From Gemmatimonadota bacterium (lineage in GTDB: Bacteria; Gemmatimonadota; Gemmatimonadetes; Gemmatimonadales; GWC2-71-9): a stretch of DNA of 64,000 bases. Both the position numbers and the translations under genes were made by a program. Each line of letters opens with the position of its first letter. Positions within the stretch are counted from its first letter, which is position 1. A model generated the notes under the pieces. It was given only the letters and a program-made list of their open reading frames with translations. It was not told where the DNA came from and made no database searches. Below, piece after piece: positions 23,985-31,787 of the stretch. The DNA lies in NCBI GenBank assembly GCA_029863245.1, contig JAOTVV010000012.1, forward strand, positions 1 to 64,000, given 5' to 3'.

Positions 23985-25504
23985 CCGTCATGACTGACGC
24001 GACCCGTACACCGCACGCCGAGGGAGATCGCCTGGCTCCCACCTCCAAGGTCCCCGTAATGAAACGGCTGCTTCATTGGGTTCGGCATCCGTGGGCCTCG
24101 GTCAGGCGCTTCCTGGATGAGCGGGCGACCGTGCACCTGGGGTTGGCCATCGGACGCGATCGGATCGTTGCGGTCGAAGTGAGAAAGCGCCTCAGCGGTG
24201 TGCGCCCCGGGCGGGTGCATGCCCGCTCCCTGGCACCACCGGTGGATCATGGTACCTGGCCCGATCTGACCGAAGCCGTCGAAGAGCTCTTGCACGCACT
24301 CGGCGCTCGACGGGGAACCGCGAGCATTGCGCTGCTTCGTCCGCTGGCCCAGGCCAAAGTGATCTCCGCGCCACCTCTCAGGCGGCGTGATCTGCGATCG
24401 CTGGTAACGCGCAACGCGCGCCGGTACTTCATCACCGGCACCGACCCGGTGGTGGCCGACGCGCTCCGGTCGGGCGTGCGCCGCCGCGAGCGGCCGAGCC
24501 GCGCGGTGGCCACCTGCGCGGACGCTCGATTGATCGACGCGATCCACCGCAGTGTCACCCAGGCCGGCATCCACACCGACTTCATCACGGCGGCACCGCT
24601 TGCGCTCAGCGAAGCCGTGTGCTCGCAGATACCAGCCGCCCGGCGCGGGGCGGTAGTCGTCGCGGTCTGCTCAGACGGCTGGTCCGAAGGAATAGCCGTT
24701 TCCCGCGGTGTCCCCCGCGTGTTTGAGCCCTGGACCGAAACCGGGACAGCCGAACCACTCGAGCTCACGACGCGTATCGCCCAAACTGGCTCCGGTGAGG
24801 CCGGCAGCGCGGAGCCAACGGTTCGTGCAATCGTGGTGGCGCCCAGCGCCGAGCGGGGACCGATTGTCGCTGCGGTGCGACGGGAATTGGGTGACGGATT
24901 GATCGACCTTCCGGCCTCGGTCCAGGAGCTGGAACCCGCAGCCATGGCGGCCTACGGTGCGGCGCTGATGCGTGAAGATGCCCCCGCGTTGCTGCCGCAG
25001 GCGGTGCGGCGCGAACGCCAACGGCGAATCCGACGTCGCGTGGGAGTGCTTGCTGCGGCTGCTGTCGTGATGCTGGGCGTCTCGGCCGGACTCCGCTTGT
25101 GGGATTTGCGTCGCGAACTGGAGGTGGTGGCTGCATCGCGACAGGTGCTGGCCTTGCGAGTCTCGGAGATTCTCGAGTTGCGACGCTCTCTTCACACGGT
25201 CAACACCCTCGTGGACGGCATCGCGCAAATCGAGGAGGGCGTGGTGCACTGGACACCGGTGGTTGCCGCGCTCGCCGAAGCGTTGCCCGACTCGGCGTAT
25301 CTGGTCTCCATGACGGCCGACGGACTCGAACTGCGCCTTGTCGGCGTGGCGACGGTCGCGTCGGTGATCGTGCCGGCCCTTGAGGCGTCACCGCTGCTGC
25401 GAGGGGTGTCGCTCACCGCCGCGCGACGGGCTGCGGGCTCGCAAGGCGGCGAGCAATTCGACGTCGGGCTGGCGCTCGAACGGCGGGCGGGTGGGGGGAG
25501 CTGA
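23981..25504 (+). CDS. gspL: T2SS GspL-like (PilM-PilN-like) inner-membrane protein
   Basis: 507 residues with the GspL layout: an N-terminal actin-like domain similar to PilM (LGLAIGRDRIVAVEV near 49, SAPPLRRRDLRSLV), one transmembrane helix (VGVLAAAAVVMLGVSAGL, about 349-366) and a C-terminal ferredoxin-like periplasmic part as in PilN. In one chain it thus joins the roles of PilM and PilN, linking the ATPase to the periplasmic ring. Overlaps gspF by 4 bp and precedes gspM by 3 bp. Confidence 0.85.
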   Translation: MTVMTDATRTPHAEGDRLAPTSKVPVMKRLLHWVRHPWASVRRFLDERATVHLGLAIGRDRIVAVEVRKRLSGVRPGRVHARSLAPPVDHGTWPDLTEAVEELLHALGARRGTASIALLRPLAQAKVISAPPLRRRDLRSLVTRNARRYFITGTDPVVADALRSGVRRRERPSRAVATCADARLIDAIHRSVTQAGIHTDFITAAPLALSEAVCSQIPAARRGAVVVAVCSDGWSEGIAVSRGVPRVFEPWTETGTAEPLELTTRIAQTGSGEAGSAEPTVRAIVVAPSAERGPIVAAVRRELGDGLIDLPASVQELEPAAMAAYGAALMREDAPALLPQAVRRERQRRIRRRVGVLAAAAVVMLGVSAGLRLWDLRRELEVVAASRQVLALRVSEILELRRSLHTVNTLVDGIAQIEEGVVHWTPVVAALAEALPDSAYLVSMTADGLELRLVGVATVASVIVPALEASPLLRGVSLTAARRAAGSQGGEQFDVGLALERRAGGGS

Positions 25505-25507
25505 CCC

Positions 25508-26128
25508 GTGAACCTGCCCAGGCTTTCCTCCCGTGATCGACGCGCACTGCTCCTGGGCGCCGCCGTGCTGGCGTCGGGAGTGGGTTGGACGGCGATGGTC
25601 AAACCCTACATCCGTGCGGTGCGGGAGGTGTCGTCCACGTTGGCGGCGGAGCGGGAACTGCTCAACCGAGAGCTCCGGCTGCTCGCCGCCGCGGACCAAT
25701 ATCCCGCCGAGGTCGAGCAAGCCGGTGCCCGCCTACTCGATGTTGCGACACGCCTATTTGGCGGTGAGAAGCAGGCGGCGGCAAGTGCGGGACTGATCCA
25801 GTACTTGCAGGAGGGCGCCGGTACGGGACCGGCCCTGCTCACGCGGCTGGAGCCGCTGCCGGCGGAAGAAGAAGGCAACGGGTTGATCGGACTGCCGCTC
25901 AGCGTGGAGGGCGAAACCGATCTCGAAGGGTTGTTGACCGTACTGCACCTGCTCGATGCCGGTCCCAAGCTGGTCCGGGTTGAGAATCTCCGAGTGCAGG
26001 GGAGGCGGGCAGTTGCGGTAGACGGTCCGGAAGTGCTCTCGTTCGTGTTCGTGGCCCGCGGGTTCTCGCTGGCGGAGTCCGAGTCGCAGGACGCGCGGAG
26101 CACTGAGACCGTCGGGGGATCTCGATGA
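25508..26128 (+). CDS. gspM: T2SS GspM-like (PilO-like) protein
   Basis: 206 residues: short cytoplasmic N-terminus, one hydrophobic helix (ALLLGAAVLASGVGW, about 13-27), a coiled coil (VREVSSTLAAERELLNRELRLLAA) and a small ferredoxin-like domain (GLPLSVEGETDLEGLLTVLHLLDAGPKLVRVENL). This is the PilO/GspM pattern, and the place between GspL and GspC supports it. It overlaps the next gene by 4 bp. Confidence 0.8.
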   Translation: MNLPRLSSRDRRALLLGAAVLASGVGWTAMVKPYIRAVREVSSTLAAERELLNRELRLLAAADQYPAEVEQAGARLLDVATRLFGGEKQAAASAGLIQYLQEGAGTGPALLTRLEPLPAEEEGNGLIGLPLSVEGETDLEGLLTVLHLLDAGPKLVRVENLRVQGRRAVAVDGPEVLSFVFVARGFSLAESESQDARSTETVGGSR

Positions 26129-26661
26129 CATCGGTTCGGCGGTGGGGCGTATCCGCACAGATTGCGTTGGCGGCGGTCGTGTTGTCGATCGTGTTGGCGG
26201 CGGTCGCGGCGGTCGCGGCGGTGCGCGTGGAGCCACAGCCGGTGGTGACCGTGGGCGACCCACCCGAGTCGTTGGAGACCGCGGTTCCCGAGCGGCGGCA
26301 GGCGGCGCCGGAATCGGTCGTGTTTGCGGCGGTGGCCAGGGATCCGTTCCGGGCCGAGCGCACGCGCCCGGCGGTGCGCTATCAACTTCCGGGGGACCGG
26401 CTTCCCGAGATGCGGGCAGCCGCCGGTCCCCGGCAAAGACTCCCTATCATCAGCCTCGTAGGCATCGCCGTGCTGTCCGACGGTAAAGGGATTGCCGCGC
26501 TCCAGGTACGCGGCCGTCCACCGCGAATCATGCGCGTCGGGGACACGATTGAGGGGCTGGAACTGGTCGGGATCGACTCAGTAGCCGCGACCCTGACCGG
26601 GTCGGATACCACGATCGTTCTGCGACTGCCGGGACGGTCGGGTGGGGAGCAGGTGCCATGA
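26125..26661 (+). CDS. gspC: T2SS GspC-like (PilP-like) protein
   Basis: 178 residues: N-terminal membrane helix (IALAAVVLSIVLAAVAAVAAV), an Ala/Pro-rich linker and a small beta domain (PIISLVGIAVLSDGKGIAALQVRGRPPRIMRVGDTIEGLELVGI) that matches the HR domain of GspC/PilP, which contacts the secretin. No PDZ domain follows, as in the shorter members. Identity rests on this domain and on the position directly before gspD (4-bp overlap). Confidence 0.78.
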   Translation: MTSVRRWGVSAQIALAAVVLSIVLAAVAAVAAVRVEPQPVVTVGDPPESLETAVPERRQAAPESVVFAAVARDPFRAERTRPAVRYQLPGDRLPEMRAAAGPRQRLPIISLVGIAVLSDGKGIAALQVRGRPPRIMRVGDTIEGLELVGIDSVAATLTGSDTTIVLRLPGRSGGEQVP

Positions 26662-28301
26662 TTCGTCGTAACTGGTTTGTCGTCGTTGCCGTGCTGTTGG
26701 TGGCCGCGGGTCGAGTGACCGCGCAGGAGCCCGAGGTTCGAGTGGTGAACTTCGACTTCCAGGGAGCGGATCTGCAGGTGGTGATCAGCGCGCTGGCGGA
26801 GGCGGCCGGCATCAACATCGTGCACGGGGCGCTCCCGGCGCGACCGGTTACCCTGCGCCTCAACCGGGCGGTGTCGGTCTCGGAAGTACGGCGGATGCTG
26901 GAGAGCGTGGCACAGGCCAACGGGCTGCAATTGGTGGAGGAGAACGAGCTGCTGCGCATCGTGGTGATGCCCGTGCCCGAAGAGGAGGCCGCGGCAGCGG
27001 GCGTGGCCGGCCGCCGCGTCGCGCAAGGGCGAAGGCTGTTCGTGCACAAGCTCCGTCACGCGCGAGCCAGCACGGTGGTCCAAACCCTGCGACAGCTGTT
27101 CCGGCTCGAGGGAGGTTCCTTCGAGTCGGAGGGAGCGGGTCCGCCATCGCTGTCCGAGGCTTTGCGGCAGCAGCGGCAGGCGCCATATCAGGAAGTGGAC
27201 CGGCTGCGGGCCGGCGACGTCGACGTCCAGGGTCAGGGGGCCGCCGGTGGGGGACAGCAGGGTGTTGCCGTGGGTCTCCAGCAGGCGGTCGACATCGTTG
27301 AGGATCCCTTGAGTAACACGATCCTGATTCTGGCCAGTCCGGCTGACTACGAGGTCATTCAAGGCGCGATCCAAGCCATCGACACGCGGCCGCTGCAGGT
27401 CTTGATCGAGGTCCTGATTGCCGAGGTGCGGAGGAACCGCAACTTCGACCTCGGCATCGACGTAAACATCCCGCCCCGAGAAGGTGACGATCCCCAAGTC
27501 GGCTTGACATTGACCGGCCTGTCTGCGGGAGACATCGCGCTACAAATCCTCGGTATCGGTAGCGTCAACGCCGACGTGATCTTGCGGGCCCTTTCCGCGG
27601 TCGGCGACGTCACCATCCTGTCGCGTCCCGTGTTGCTCGCCCAAAACAACATGGAGGCGCGCATCATGGTGGGAGACCAGCGGCCCTTCATTCAGGTTTT
27701 TCGCGCACTCCCCACCGATGCGGCGGTGCGCGACCAGGTGGTGAGTTACCAGAGTGTGGGAACCCAACTCACGATCCGGCCCACCATCAATGCCGACGGA
27801 TACATCAACCTGTCCGTGCAGCAGGAAGTGAGCACGGCCACGTCCGAGGTTCAGTTCGGGGCGCCGGTGATCAACACGCGGGAGGCCTCGACCGAGTTGC
27901 TGGTGAGGGACGGCCAAACGGTGGTGCTGGGCGGCTTGATCGACCATCAGCGCCAGAAGACCTACAGCGGCGTGCCGTTCCTGCAGGACATCCCGATCCT
28001 GGGTTACCTGTTCCGTTCCACCAGGGAGCAAATAATCCAGAACGAGCTGTTGCTTCTGGTGACCACTCACGTGATCCACAACGATGACGAGCTGGAAGCG
28101 ACGACCCGCTTGCTCCGAGCGAGCATGAAGAGGATGGACGAGCGACTGCCGGATCGGATCCCGCTGTTTGAGGGTTTCGGCGACCTCCCCGATTCGATTG
28201 CGCTTCCCGTCAGGCCCGATTCGATCCCGGTTCCAAGCGACCGCGGTGTGCCACCCGACTCGATCCCAGAGCCGCGCGTCCCAGAGCCGCTCGAACGCTG
28301 A
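26658..28301 (+). CDS. gspD: Type II secretion secretin
   Basis: 547 residues with a signal peptide (cut after VTA), an N-terminal STN/N0-type domain (VNFDFQGADLQVVISALAEAAGINI), a KH-like N1 domain with a low-complexity insert rich in Gln (about 160-210), and a C-terminal secretin channel domain (VLIEVLIAEV, the LTLTGL gate region, VVLGGLIDHQ, VPFLQDIPILGYLFRS). It forms the outer-membrane pore. The tail after 500 is Pro/Asp-rich with repeated PDSIP, possibly the pilotin- or envelope-binding end. Fewer N domains than the classical GspD. Confidence 0.93.
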   Translation: MIRRNWFVVVAVLLVAAGRVTAQEPEVRVVNFDFQGADLQVVISALAEAAGINIVHGALPARPVTLRLNRAVSVSEVRRMLESVAQANGLQLVEENELLRIVVMPVPEEEAAAAGVAGRRVAQGRRLFVHKLRHARASTVVQTLRQLFRLEGGSFESEGAGPPSLSEALRQQRQAPYQEVDRLRAGDVDVQGQGAAGGGQQGVAVGLQQAVDIVEDPLSNTILILASPADYEVIQGAIQAIDTRPLQVLIEVLIAEVRRNRNFDLGIDVNIPPREGDDPQVGLTLTGLSAGDIALQILGIGSVNADVILRALSAVGDVTILSRPVLLAQNNMEARIMVGDQRPFIQVFRALPTDAAVRDQVVSYQSVGTQLTIRPTINADGYINLSVQQEVSTATSEVQFGAPVINTREASTELLVRDGQTVVLGGLIDHQRQKTYSGVPFLQDIPILGYLFRSTREQIIQNELLLLVTTHVIHNDDELEATTRLLRASMKRMDERLPDRIPLFEGFGDLPDSIALPVRPDSIPVPSDRGVPPDSIPEPRVPEPLER

Positions 28302-28302
28302 G

Positions 28303-28782
28303 ATGCCGTCGGTGACTCGAACCGTTACCGGTACCGGGCGCCCAGGGTTCACGCTGATCGAGGTTGTCGTCGTCCTGACCATCCTCGGCATCGCGGCGGC
28401 GGTGACCGCGCCCGGTCTGGCCCGCATGCTGGGCGGCGGCGCCGACGGTGTCGTGCGCGACGTCGTTTCCGCCTACGGGACGGCTCGCGAAGCGGCGGCG
28501 ACGCGCGCGGCTCGCACCAGCGTGCTGCTCGAACTCGGGACCGGAGCGTACTGGGTAGTCGCCGGCCCGTCGGCAGGAGATGTGGCTGATACGATTCGAC
28601 AGGGCCGACTTAGCCTTACACCGGAAATCCGGCTGACGGGTGGCGACCGTGGCTGGGCGGTCACGACGTTCGATCCGTTGGGCCATGCGCGCGGCAATCG
28701 TGTCTTTGTGTCTGAAGGCCAGGAGGTTCATGAGATCGCGGCAGATCCTTGGACGGCGGCGGTCAGCGTGCAGCGGCGCTGA
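28303..28782 (+). CDS. gspH: Minor pseudopilin GspH
   Basis: 159 residues beginning with a 14-residue leader and cleavage at G before FTLIEVVVVLTILGIAAAVTAP, then a GspH-like beta domain. The ATG at 28303 lies one base after the gspD stop; the frame opens earlier inside gspD. It overlaps gspI by 53 bp. Confidence 0.85.
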   Translation: MPSVTRTVTGTGRPGFTLIEVVVVLTILGIAAAVTAPGLARMLGGGADGVVRDVVSAYGTAREAAATRAARTSVLLELGTGAYWVVAGPSAGDVADTIRQGRLSLTPEIRLTGGDRGWAVTTFDPLGHARGNRVFVSEGQEVHEIAADPWTAAVSVQRR

Positions 28783-29167
28783 GCGCGGCTTCACGCTGAT
28801 CGAAGCCCTCGTCTCCCTTTTCATCGTTTCCCTGGCGATCGTGGCGATGGTGCAGGCCAGCGCCCGCACGCTGCGGACCCAAGCCTCGGCGGAGCGGCAC
28901 CTCGAGGCGGTGGCCTTGGCCGAATCGCGGCTCGACGCGATCGCCCTGTTGCCGGAGGATTCCCTGGAGGGGTATGCCGATGCCCGTTCGGGGGAGATCT
29001 CGCTGGGGCTTCGGCGTTACGTGTGGCGTGCACTCGTGCGAAAGGAGCAGGACACCCGTCTCTGGCGAGCGGCGGTCTCGATCGAGTGGGAGGAAGGAGA
29101 CTTCGATCTGGAGACGGTGTTCTACCGGCGCGGCGACGACCGCCTGAGGCGGCTCGAGAGCCCATGA
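28730..29167 (+). CDS. gspI: Minor pseudopilin GspI
   Basis: 145 residues with leader ending ERG before FTLIEALVSLFIVSLAIVAMV and the GspI hallmark ALAESRLDAIALL. The ATG at 28730 follows AGGAGG (3 bases) within gspH, so the genes overlap by 53 bp. It ends with an ATGA overlap with gspJ. Confidence 0.88.
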   Translation: MRSRQILGRRRSACSGAERGFTLIEALVSLFIVSLAIVAMVQASARTLRTQASAERHLEAVALAESRLDAIALLPEDSLEGYADARSGEISLGLRRYVWRALVRKEQDTRLWRAAVSIEWEEGDFDLETVFYRRGDDRLRRLESP

Positions 29168-29814
29168 GACAAGGGTCGTCAGGCTTCACCCTCCTCGAGC
29201 TGCTGGTCGCCCTGGTGGTGGCCGGGGCGGCGGTGGCCATCGGGTACGCCGGCCTGGTCTCCGTGTCCGAAGCGTCAGCCCGGTCGCGGGCGTCGTCGCA
29301 ACCCGTGTTCGCCGCGGCCGCCGCACGCTCCGCGCTCTCCGCCTGGCTTTCGTCTGCAACGCTCATGGAGGGCACCCACCCCCAACCGTTCCGAGGCGTG
29401 CATCGGACCGATGGCCCGACCCGCTCGGACCAGCTGACCACGGCCATCTCGAACGGAGGGAGCCTGCGGCCGGGCCCGCGACGTCTGCGGGTCTGGGTGG
29501 ACACCGATCCGCTGACGCCGCAGCGGGGGCCGGTGGTCGAGTTCGCACCGATCGGCGACGACCGCCTGGCGTCCACGGACACGCTCGAGATAGCGCCATC
29601 CGCGACCGGGCTGGCTCTGCGATACCTGGTCCTGGTGGATGGGAGGGAGCGTTGGGTCGACGAATGGGTGTCGCAATCCCAGCTTCCCCGGGCCGTCGAG
29701 CTCCGGTTGCTCGAGTTCGCGAGGGCCAGGCTCGGGGCTGTGGACGATGTGCCGAGCCTGCCGCCGCTGCTCACGATCCCAATCGTGGTTCCCATAACGC
29801 TGGATAGCTGGTGA
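29164..29814 (+). CDS. gspJ: Minor pseudopilin GspJ
   Basis: 216 residues: MRQGSSG then FTLLELLVALVVAGAAVAIGY, a type IV prepilin signal, then a periplasmic domain. Position between gspI and gspK and size fit GspJ, though the body shows little family-specific sequence that I recognise. Start overlaps the gspI stop (ATGA) and its stop overlaps the gspK start (GTGA). Confidence 0.78.
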   Translation: MRQGSSGFTLLELLVALVVAGAAVAIGYAGLVSVSEASARSRASSQPVFAAAAARSALSAWLSSATLMEGTHPQPFRGVHRTDGPTRSDQLTTAISNGGSLRPGPRRLRVWVDTDPLTPQRGPVVEFAPIGDDRLASTDTLEIAPSATGLALRYLVLVDGRERWVDEWVSQSQLPRAVELRLLEFARARLGAVDDVPSLPPLLTIPIVVPITLDSW

Positions 29815-30746
29815 TGCGGTATCGGAGAGCGAACGGTTTCGCCCTGGTGGCGGTGCTCTGGATCCTGGTCGTGATGGGGGTGGTTGGGGTGACGTTTCAT
29901 GTCGGCGCACGGGCCGACCGGCGGGCGGTGGCCAATGCCCGGACGGAGAGCAGGAGCCGCTGGGCCGGACGCGCCGGTTTGGCTCTCGCGCTCAGGCAGA
30001 TAGACAACATGCTCCACCAAAGTGGGGCCGCGTTCGGCCTGCAGGCATCCGGCGACACGGTCCTGCCACCCATCGAGTTCAGTTTGGAGGGCGTGACTGT
30101 CAGTGCGCTGGTGCTCGATGCCAGGGCGCGAGTCAACCTGAACCTGGCAAGCGACAGGCAACTCACCAGGCTGGCCGAAGCGGTGGGCCTGTCCTCCGCG
30201 GCCGCCACCGCACTGGCTGCGTCGGTCCTGGATTGGCGTGACGCCGATGGCCTGCGCCGGACCGACGGTGCCGAAGCAAGAGACTACGCCGGTCTGCGGC
30301 CGCCGTCCCGACCCAAGAACGCGCCGTTCTACTCGGTAGAAGAGTTGCACACCGTGTGGGGTGTGAACCCGCCCGACTACGCGCGCATCGCGCCGCTCGT
30401 GACGGTCGTCGGTGACGGGCGGGTCAATGTGAACGCCGCGCCGCGTACGGTGCTGGTCACCGTGCCCGGCATCGATGACGCGGCCGCCGCCGCGATCGTG
30501 GCGCGACGACGTGCGGGGCCGTTTCGCAACGTGTTCGAGCTGTTGCAGTCGCTTCCGCGGCAGTCCCGCGAACAGGTTGAGAGAGACGTGGGCACGTTTG
30601 TCGACCGTGTGGCGTTCGGTCCCCGTGTGGTCGAGATAGTGGTCACCACCCGAGCCCAGGGGTCTCTACTCAGCTCGCGACTTCACGCGGTGGTCGAGCT
30701 GGCCGGGGGCTCGGCGTGGAGGGTCGTGCGTGTGGTGCAGTCATGA
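29811..30746 (+). CDS. gspK: Minor pseudopilin GspK
   Basis: 311 residues. The prepilin-like start is ANG before FALVAVLWILVVMGVVGVTF with no Glu at +5, as is usual for GspK, the tip pseudopilin. ASVLDWRDADGLRRTDGAE is the GspK acidic/calcium motif, and later VNVNAAPRTVLVTVPGIDDAAAAAIVARR is the helix-hairpin-helix-like segment. GTG start within GTGA. Last gene of the operon; no gspN or gspO follows. Confidence 0.9.
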   Translation: MMRYRRANGFALVAVLWILVVMGVVGVTFHVGARADRRAVANARTESRSRWAGRAGLALALRQIDNMLHQSGAAFGLQASGDTVLPPIEFSLEGVTVSALVLDARARVNLNLASDRQLTRLAEAVGLSSAAATALAASVLDWRDADGLRRTDGAEARDYAGLRPPSRPKNAPFYSVEELHTVWGVNPPDYARIAPLVTVVGDGRVNVNAAPRTVLVTVPGIDDAAAAAIVARRRAGPFRNVFELLQSLPRQSREQVERDVGTFVDRVAFGPRVVEIVVTTRAQGSLLSSRLHAVVELAGGSAWRVVRVVQS

Positions 30747-31140
30747 CGGCTCAGCCGCCCACGGCAGTCCACGCGGCCGCCGAAGTCCGTAAACAATTAC
30801 AATATCACGAGTTACGGTCACTGGTATCGCTGTGGGTATCGGATGTGGCGGCGCGACTTGGTGGTCCGCGTCCGGCCCGACACAAAGGAGCTGCGTTACC
30901 TCAGCCACCCTGGTGGTGTCTCTTCAGGCACTGCGGAAACTGGCCCCCAGCTGCCAACGGTGCCCCTGGTACGGAGCTTGCGGCCGGTCGAATTGGGCCC
31001 CTTTCGAGCCGGATTCCGTGTGGCAGCAACTGGTTGGCGTGTCGCTGGGTCCTCAGCGACGAAAACTGTGATGGTCGCACCAGAGCACCGCTCACGTGGC
31101 CTGCCTGGGTGGGACCACTTTCAATCGGAGGTCTGCAAAT
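30747..31140. other. 394-bp regulatory region after the T2SS operon
   Basis: The frame of the next lipoprotein stays open through part of this region but the codons look non-coding. It contains an inverted repeat CCGTAA...TTACGG (30787-30792 and 30812-30817) in a locally AT-rich stretch, a palindrome CCACC-CT-GGTGG (30905-30916, about 83 bp before the predicted start site) and a -24/-12 element at 30967 listed separately. A small hairpin TCGCTG/CAGCGA lies in the leader. Confidence 0.6.
30967..30982 (+). promoter_or_regulatory. Predicted sigma-54 (-24/-12) promoter of the FIMAH-like lipoprotein
   Basis: TGGTACGGAGCTTGCG matches TGGCACG-N4-TTGC with one change (C to T), GG at 30968-30969 and GC at 30980-30981 in the exact 12-bp register. 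Predicted start near 30993, 148 bases before the ATG. The GCAC-N7-GTGC dyad is absent here, so another activator or site may be used. Confidence 0.6.
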
Positions 31141-31630
31141 GAAAACGCTCACCGCCTTGGCAGCCGCTGCCGTGGCCCTGTCGCTCGGATGCGCCGAGTC
31201 CGCCGATCCCGGGCAGCTCATGAGCCCGGAAATCGCGAAGGGCAAGCCTGACCTGGCTGTTCCAGCCCTCTGCGAGATGAAGCTAAGCTCCATGTCCGGC
31301 CGGCTCCTCGCGCTTTGTGAGGCCACGAACGACGAGAGTACCCTCTTCTTGTCGAGGAACAACGCGAATAAGGATCGCTGGGGCCTGATGGGGAAGCTGA
31401 ACCGGGCCGAGACCAAGTGTGACGTCGACGGCGATGCGTTCGGCGCGATCGGCAAGCTCACGGATTTCCGCGACAAGGTCCTCTCGCTCAGGGCGGAAGG
31501 GAAGATCAGTGAGCCGGACGGGGTCGATCTGGCTGGCGACGCGCTTGGGCTGATCGCGGATCTGGGTCCGGATCCGGTTAATCCGGAACTGCCTCCGGTC
31601 CTGCTGTGTCCCACCCCCCTGGCCACATGA
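31141..31630 (+). CDS. Small lipoprotein with FIMAH-like helical region
   Basis: 162 residues. The signal peptide ends SLGC, a lipobox. The C-terminal half (LMGKLNRAETKCDVDGDAF, IGKLTDFRDKVLSLRAEGKIS, GDALGLIADL) has the spacing of FIMAH-type helical domains, which end many secreted proteins: LLxKL, then LxxFxxxVxxLxxxGxIs, then AxxIIxxL. Cys residues C49, C59 and C94 may form disulphides. The ATG has GGAGG 7 bases upstream. It follows the T2SS operon and has its own predicted sigma-54 promoter. Function unknown; a surface-bound helper of the oxidase/secretion system is possible. Confidence 0.72.
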
Positions 31631-31664
31631 GGGCATGAAGCAGCGACAGTCATAAGCACAGTGT

Positions 31665-31706
31665 CACGTGCCGGCGGCGCACATCACGGGTGACCGCCGG
31701 CACGTG
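31665..31706. terminator. 13-bp perfect inverted repeat between convergent genes
   Basis: CACGTGCCGGCGG (31665-31677) and its exact reverse complement (31694-31706) with a 16-nt loop. It lies between the stops of the lipoprotein gene and the convergent D-aminoacylase gene, so a bidirectional terminator is likely although no T-run follows. Confidence 0.6.
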
Positions 31707-31787
31707 GTGTCCTACGCAGCGAAGCGCGGGCTTTGAGCCCGCGACGCAGCCCTCGCCTCTTCACGATCCGATCAGGTGGAGCACGTC

